A program made the position numbers and the translations under genes. Positions 36,058 to 37,495 of a stretch of DNA of 37,495 nt are shown piece by piece. The first letter of the stretch is position 1. The number at the start of each line of letters is the position of its first letter. Source of the DNA: Mesorhizobium sp. (GTDB lineage Bacteria; Pseudomonadota; Alphaproteobacteria; Rhizobiales; Rhizobiaceae); NCBI RefSeq assembly GCF_017306585.1, contig NZ_JAFKIC010000155.1, positions 1 to 37,495 of the forward strand, written 5' to 3'. The notes under the pieces are model-generated. The model saw nothing but the letters and a program-made list of their open reading frames with translations. It searched no databases and was not told the origin of the DNA.

Positions 36058-36696
36058 TCAGATTTCGACGAGGTGATCGTCGAGCTCGTTGATATCGCCC
36101 GGCGTGACCGGGAAATGCTCTGAAAGCACCACTCCGACCTGCCCGATCGCCTTGACGAACCCGTCGGCGAGCCGGTCGTCGCCGGCATGCGCGGTCAGGT
36201 CACGCACCACGCCGTCCCAGACATGCTGGCCGACACGGCCATCGATGCCGCTATCGGCGATGACTTCCGCGTAACGCTCGGCGATCGAGACGAAGACCAG
36301 CACCCCGGTGCGCGCCGCAGTGCGATGCACGTTGCGGGCAAGGAACTGCTTGATCGCATTGGCGTGCGCCGCCTGATAGCGCAGGCGCCTCGGCACCATG
36401 TGGATGCGCAGGCCGGGCAGCGCCCACAGCAGGGCCAGCACGCAGGCCAGCGCCAGGAGTTGCGCGATGACGAAATGCGGCAGGCGGATGGTCAGCCACC
36501 ATGCCTCCAGACCATAGGCGACGGCGAGGCTGACAACCAGCATGCCCAGCGTCGCCATCAGCGCGGCGGGAGCGAAATAGCCGTCGCTGGAACGCGCGAC
36601 GACGCAGTAGATCTCGCCATCCGTGGCCGCCTCGGCGGCGCGGATCGCGTCGGCGATGCGCTCATGGTCTTCCGGACTGATCGGTCGCGTCGCCAT
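36058..36696 (-). CDS. TPM domain membrane protein
   Basis: A 212-residue protein with two hydrophobic segments in the middle (about 45-70 and 77-100) and a TPM-domain-like C-terminal half (GVLVFVSIAERYAEVIADSGIDG..., GQVGVVLSEHFP). TPM domains occur in bacterial membrane or secreted proteins and in plant thylakoid TLP18.3/Psb32, but the enzymatic role in bacteria is unsettled. The frame extends upstream into the neighbouring gene; the ATG at 36696 begins MATRPISPEDHERIADAI. It starts four bases after the stop of the upstream TPM gene, so the two form an operon. Confidence 0.85.
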   Translation of the reverse strand: MATRPISPEDHERIADAIRAAEAATDGEIYCVVARSSDGYFAPAALMATLGMLVVSLAVAYGLEAWWLTIRLPHFVIAQLLALACVLALLWALPGLRIHMVPRRLRYQAAHANAIKQFLARNVHRTAARTGVLVFVSIAERYAEVIADSGIDGRVGQHVWDGVVRDLTAHAGDDRLADGFVKAIGQVGVVLSEHFPVTPGDINELDDHLVEI

Positions 36697-36700
36697 TGTC

Positions 36701-37495
36701 TCACCAGCTCCCGGAAGATCCACCGCCGCCGGACGAACCGCCGCCGCCGGAAAAGCCGCCACCGCCGCCGCCCGAGGACCAGCCGCCGCCGGAACTGCCG
36801 GAAGACCAGCCGCCACCCGATGAGGAGCTCCGGCCGGGTTCGAAGGTCATGCCCAGCCAGCGGTAGCGGCCGGGCCCAAGCTTCTGGCCGAAGATCGGCG
36901 GCAGGATCGAGGCGGCGATGCTGCCGAAGAAGATGACAGCCCAGACGGTGATGAAAAGCGCGAAGAACAGGTCGTCGGAATTGAACGGCGCCTGCTGGTT
37001 GCGCTTGCCGCGCGCCTCCAGCTCCTCCGGATTGCCTTGCAGCACCATGATCATGTCGTCGACGGCCTTGGAGATGCCGCCGGAGAAATCGCCGGCGCGG
37101 AAGGCCGGCACCATGTCGTTTTCGATGATCAGCTTGGTGTGCAGATCGGTCAGCGTGCCTTCGAGCCCGTAGCCGACCTCGATGCGCATCTTGCGGTCGT
37201 TGGGCGCGACCAGCAGAAGCACGCCGTTGTTTTCCTTCGCCTGGCCGAGTTTCCAGAAGCGGAACAGCCGGTTGGCGTAGGGTTCGATCTCCTCGCCGTC
37301 GAGGCTGGGAATGGTGGCGACGACGATCTGGTCGGACCCTTTGGCCTCGAAATCCGCGAGTTTCTGGGTCAGCGTGGCACGCGTGCCGGCATCGATGATG
37401 CCGGCACTGTCGACGACACGGCCGGTAAGGGCGGGGAGATCGGCGGCCAGGGCGAAGACGGGAAGGACGAGGCAGAAGACGCTCAGCAAAATGCC
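36701..37495 (-). CDS. TPM domain protein, YgcG family (5' end outside window)
   Basis: At least 264 residues. The visible N-terminus (ILLSVFCLVLPVFALAAD) is the end of a signal peptide that continues past the window edge. A TPM domain (about 20-150; LTGRVVDSAGIID, NNGVLLLVAPNDRKMRIEVGYGLEG) is followed by one membrane helix (FFALFITVWAVIFFGSIAASI). It closes with a Gly/Ser-rich tail of about 40 residues. This is the YgcG-like layout, often encoded downstream of lemA, which I would expect just beyond the right edge. The Gly-rich tail is typical but unexplained. Confidence 0.88.
   Translation of the reverse strand, partial: GILLSVFCLVLPVFALAADLPALTGRVVDSAGIIDAGTRATLTQKLADFEAKGSDQIVVATIPSLDGEEIEPYANRLFRFWKLGQAKENNGVLLLVAPNDRKMRIEVGYGLEGTLTDLHTKLIIENDMVPAFRAGDFSGGISKAVDDMIMVLQGNPEELEARGKRNQQAPFNSDDLFFALFITVWAVIFFGSIAASILPPIFGQKLGPGRYRWLGMTFEPGRSSSSGGGWSSGSSGGGWSSGGGGGGFSGGGGSSGGGGSSGSW

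Overview
The window looks like chromosomal DNA of a rhizobial alphaproteobacterium, most likely Mesorhizobium or a close relative. This rests on the high GC content, the rhizobial types of protein family (Usg, DUF1674/SDHAF4, 180-kDa-class NAD-glutamate dehydrogenase, DUF1062, DUF2239), and several palindromic intergenic elements of the RIME-like kind familiar from Rhizobiales. I see no rRNA, tRNA, CRISPR array, transposase, integrase or phage gene. The taxon is inferred from memory of these families, not from a search.

Layout. 1-2420: an AraJ-type MFS efflux gene, with a possible divergent regulator start at the left edge, then an aldo/keto reductase. 2430-6690: a perfect palindrome, a small Usg-family gene on the minus strand, acetyl-CoA synthetase (acs) overlapped by a MOSC-domain gene, and a TIM-barrel sugar isomerase-like gene. 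6811-11885: a secreted GH114-type glycosidase, a cyclopropane-fatty-acid synthase, a small structured transcription unit with an exceptionally long Shine-Dalgarno sequence (about 9033-9320), an orphan TadG-like von Willebrand protein and a transglutaminase-like protein. 12056-20386: a HAD phosphatase, a composite repeat, then a housekeeping cluster (SDHAF4-like, htpX, rsmB, heparinase II/III-like, purH). A DUF2239 gene, a RIME-like repeat and a GIY-YIG-like small gene sit between heparinase and purH. 20431-28232: an MFS permease, another repeat, the 1596-residue NAD-glutamate dehydrogenase, an AhpD-like peroxidase-related protein and a LysE exporter. 28233-31838: a repeat-bearing gap, a DUF1062 protein, the ribosome-associated GTPase typA, and a small secreted protein. 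32042-37495: a divergent MFS/TetR pair with two matching operator-like palindromes, a secreted hypothetical protein, inorganic pyrophosphatase, a GNAT acetyltransferase and two TPM-domain genes. The first of the TPM pair runs off the right edge.

How the genes work together. Most are independent housekeeping or transport units. Clear functional couplings are acs-MOSC (overlapping stop/start), htpX-rsmB (overlap), the MFS/TetR local-regulator pair and the two TPM genes (4-base gap). Carbon and nitrogen metabolism are represented by acs, NAD-GDH, purH and ppa.

The strongest candidate for something unusual is the 9033-9320 unit. It has an upstream hairpin, 15 bases perfectly complementary to the 3' end of 16S rRNA, a 23-codon ORF, a heavily folded 3' part and a strong terminator. 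It resembles the extended-SD small mRNAs (rreB type) that I recall being reported in Bradyrhizobium. Long open frames antisense to acs and NAD-GDH were treated as GC-rich shadows.
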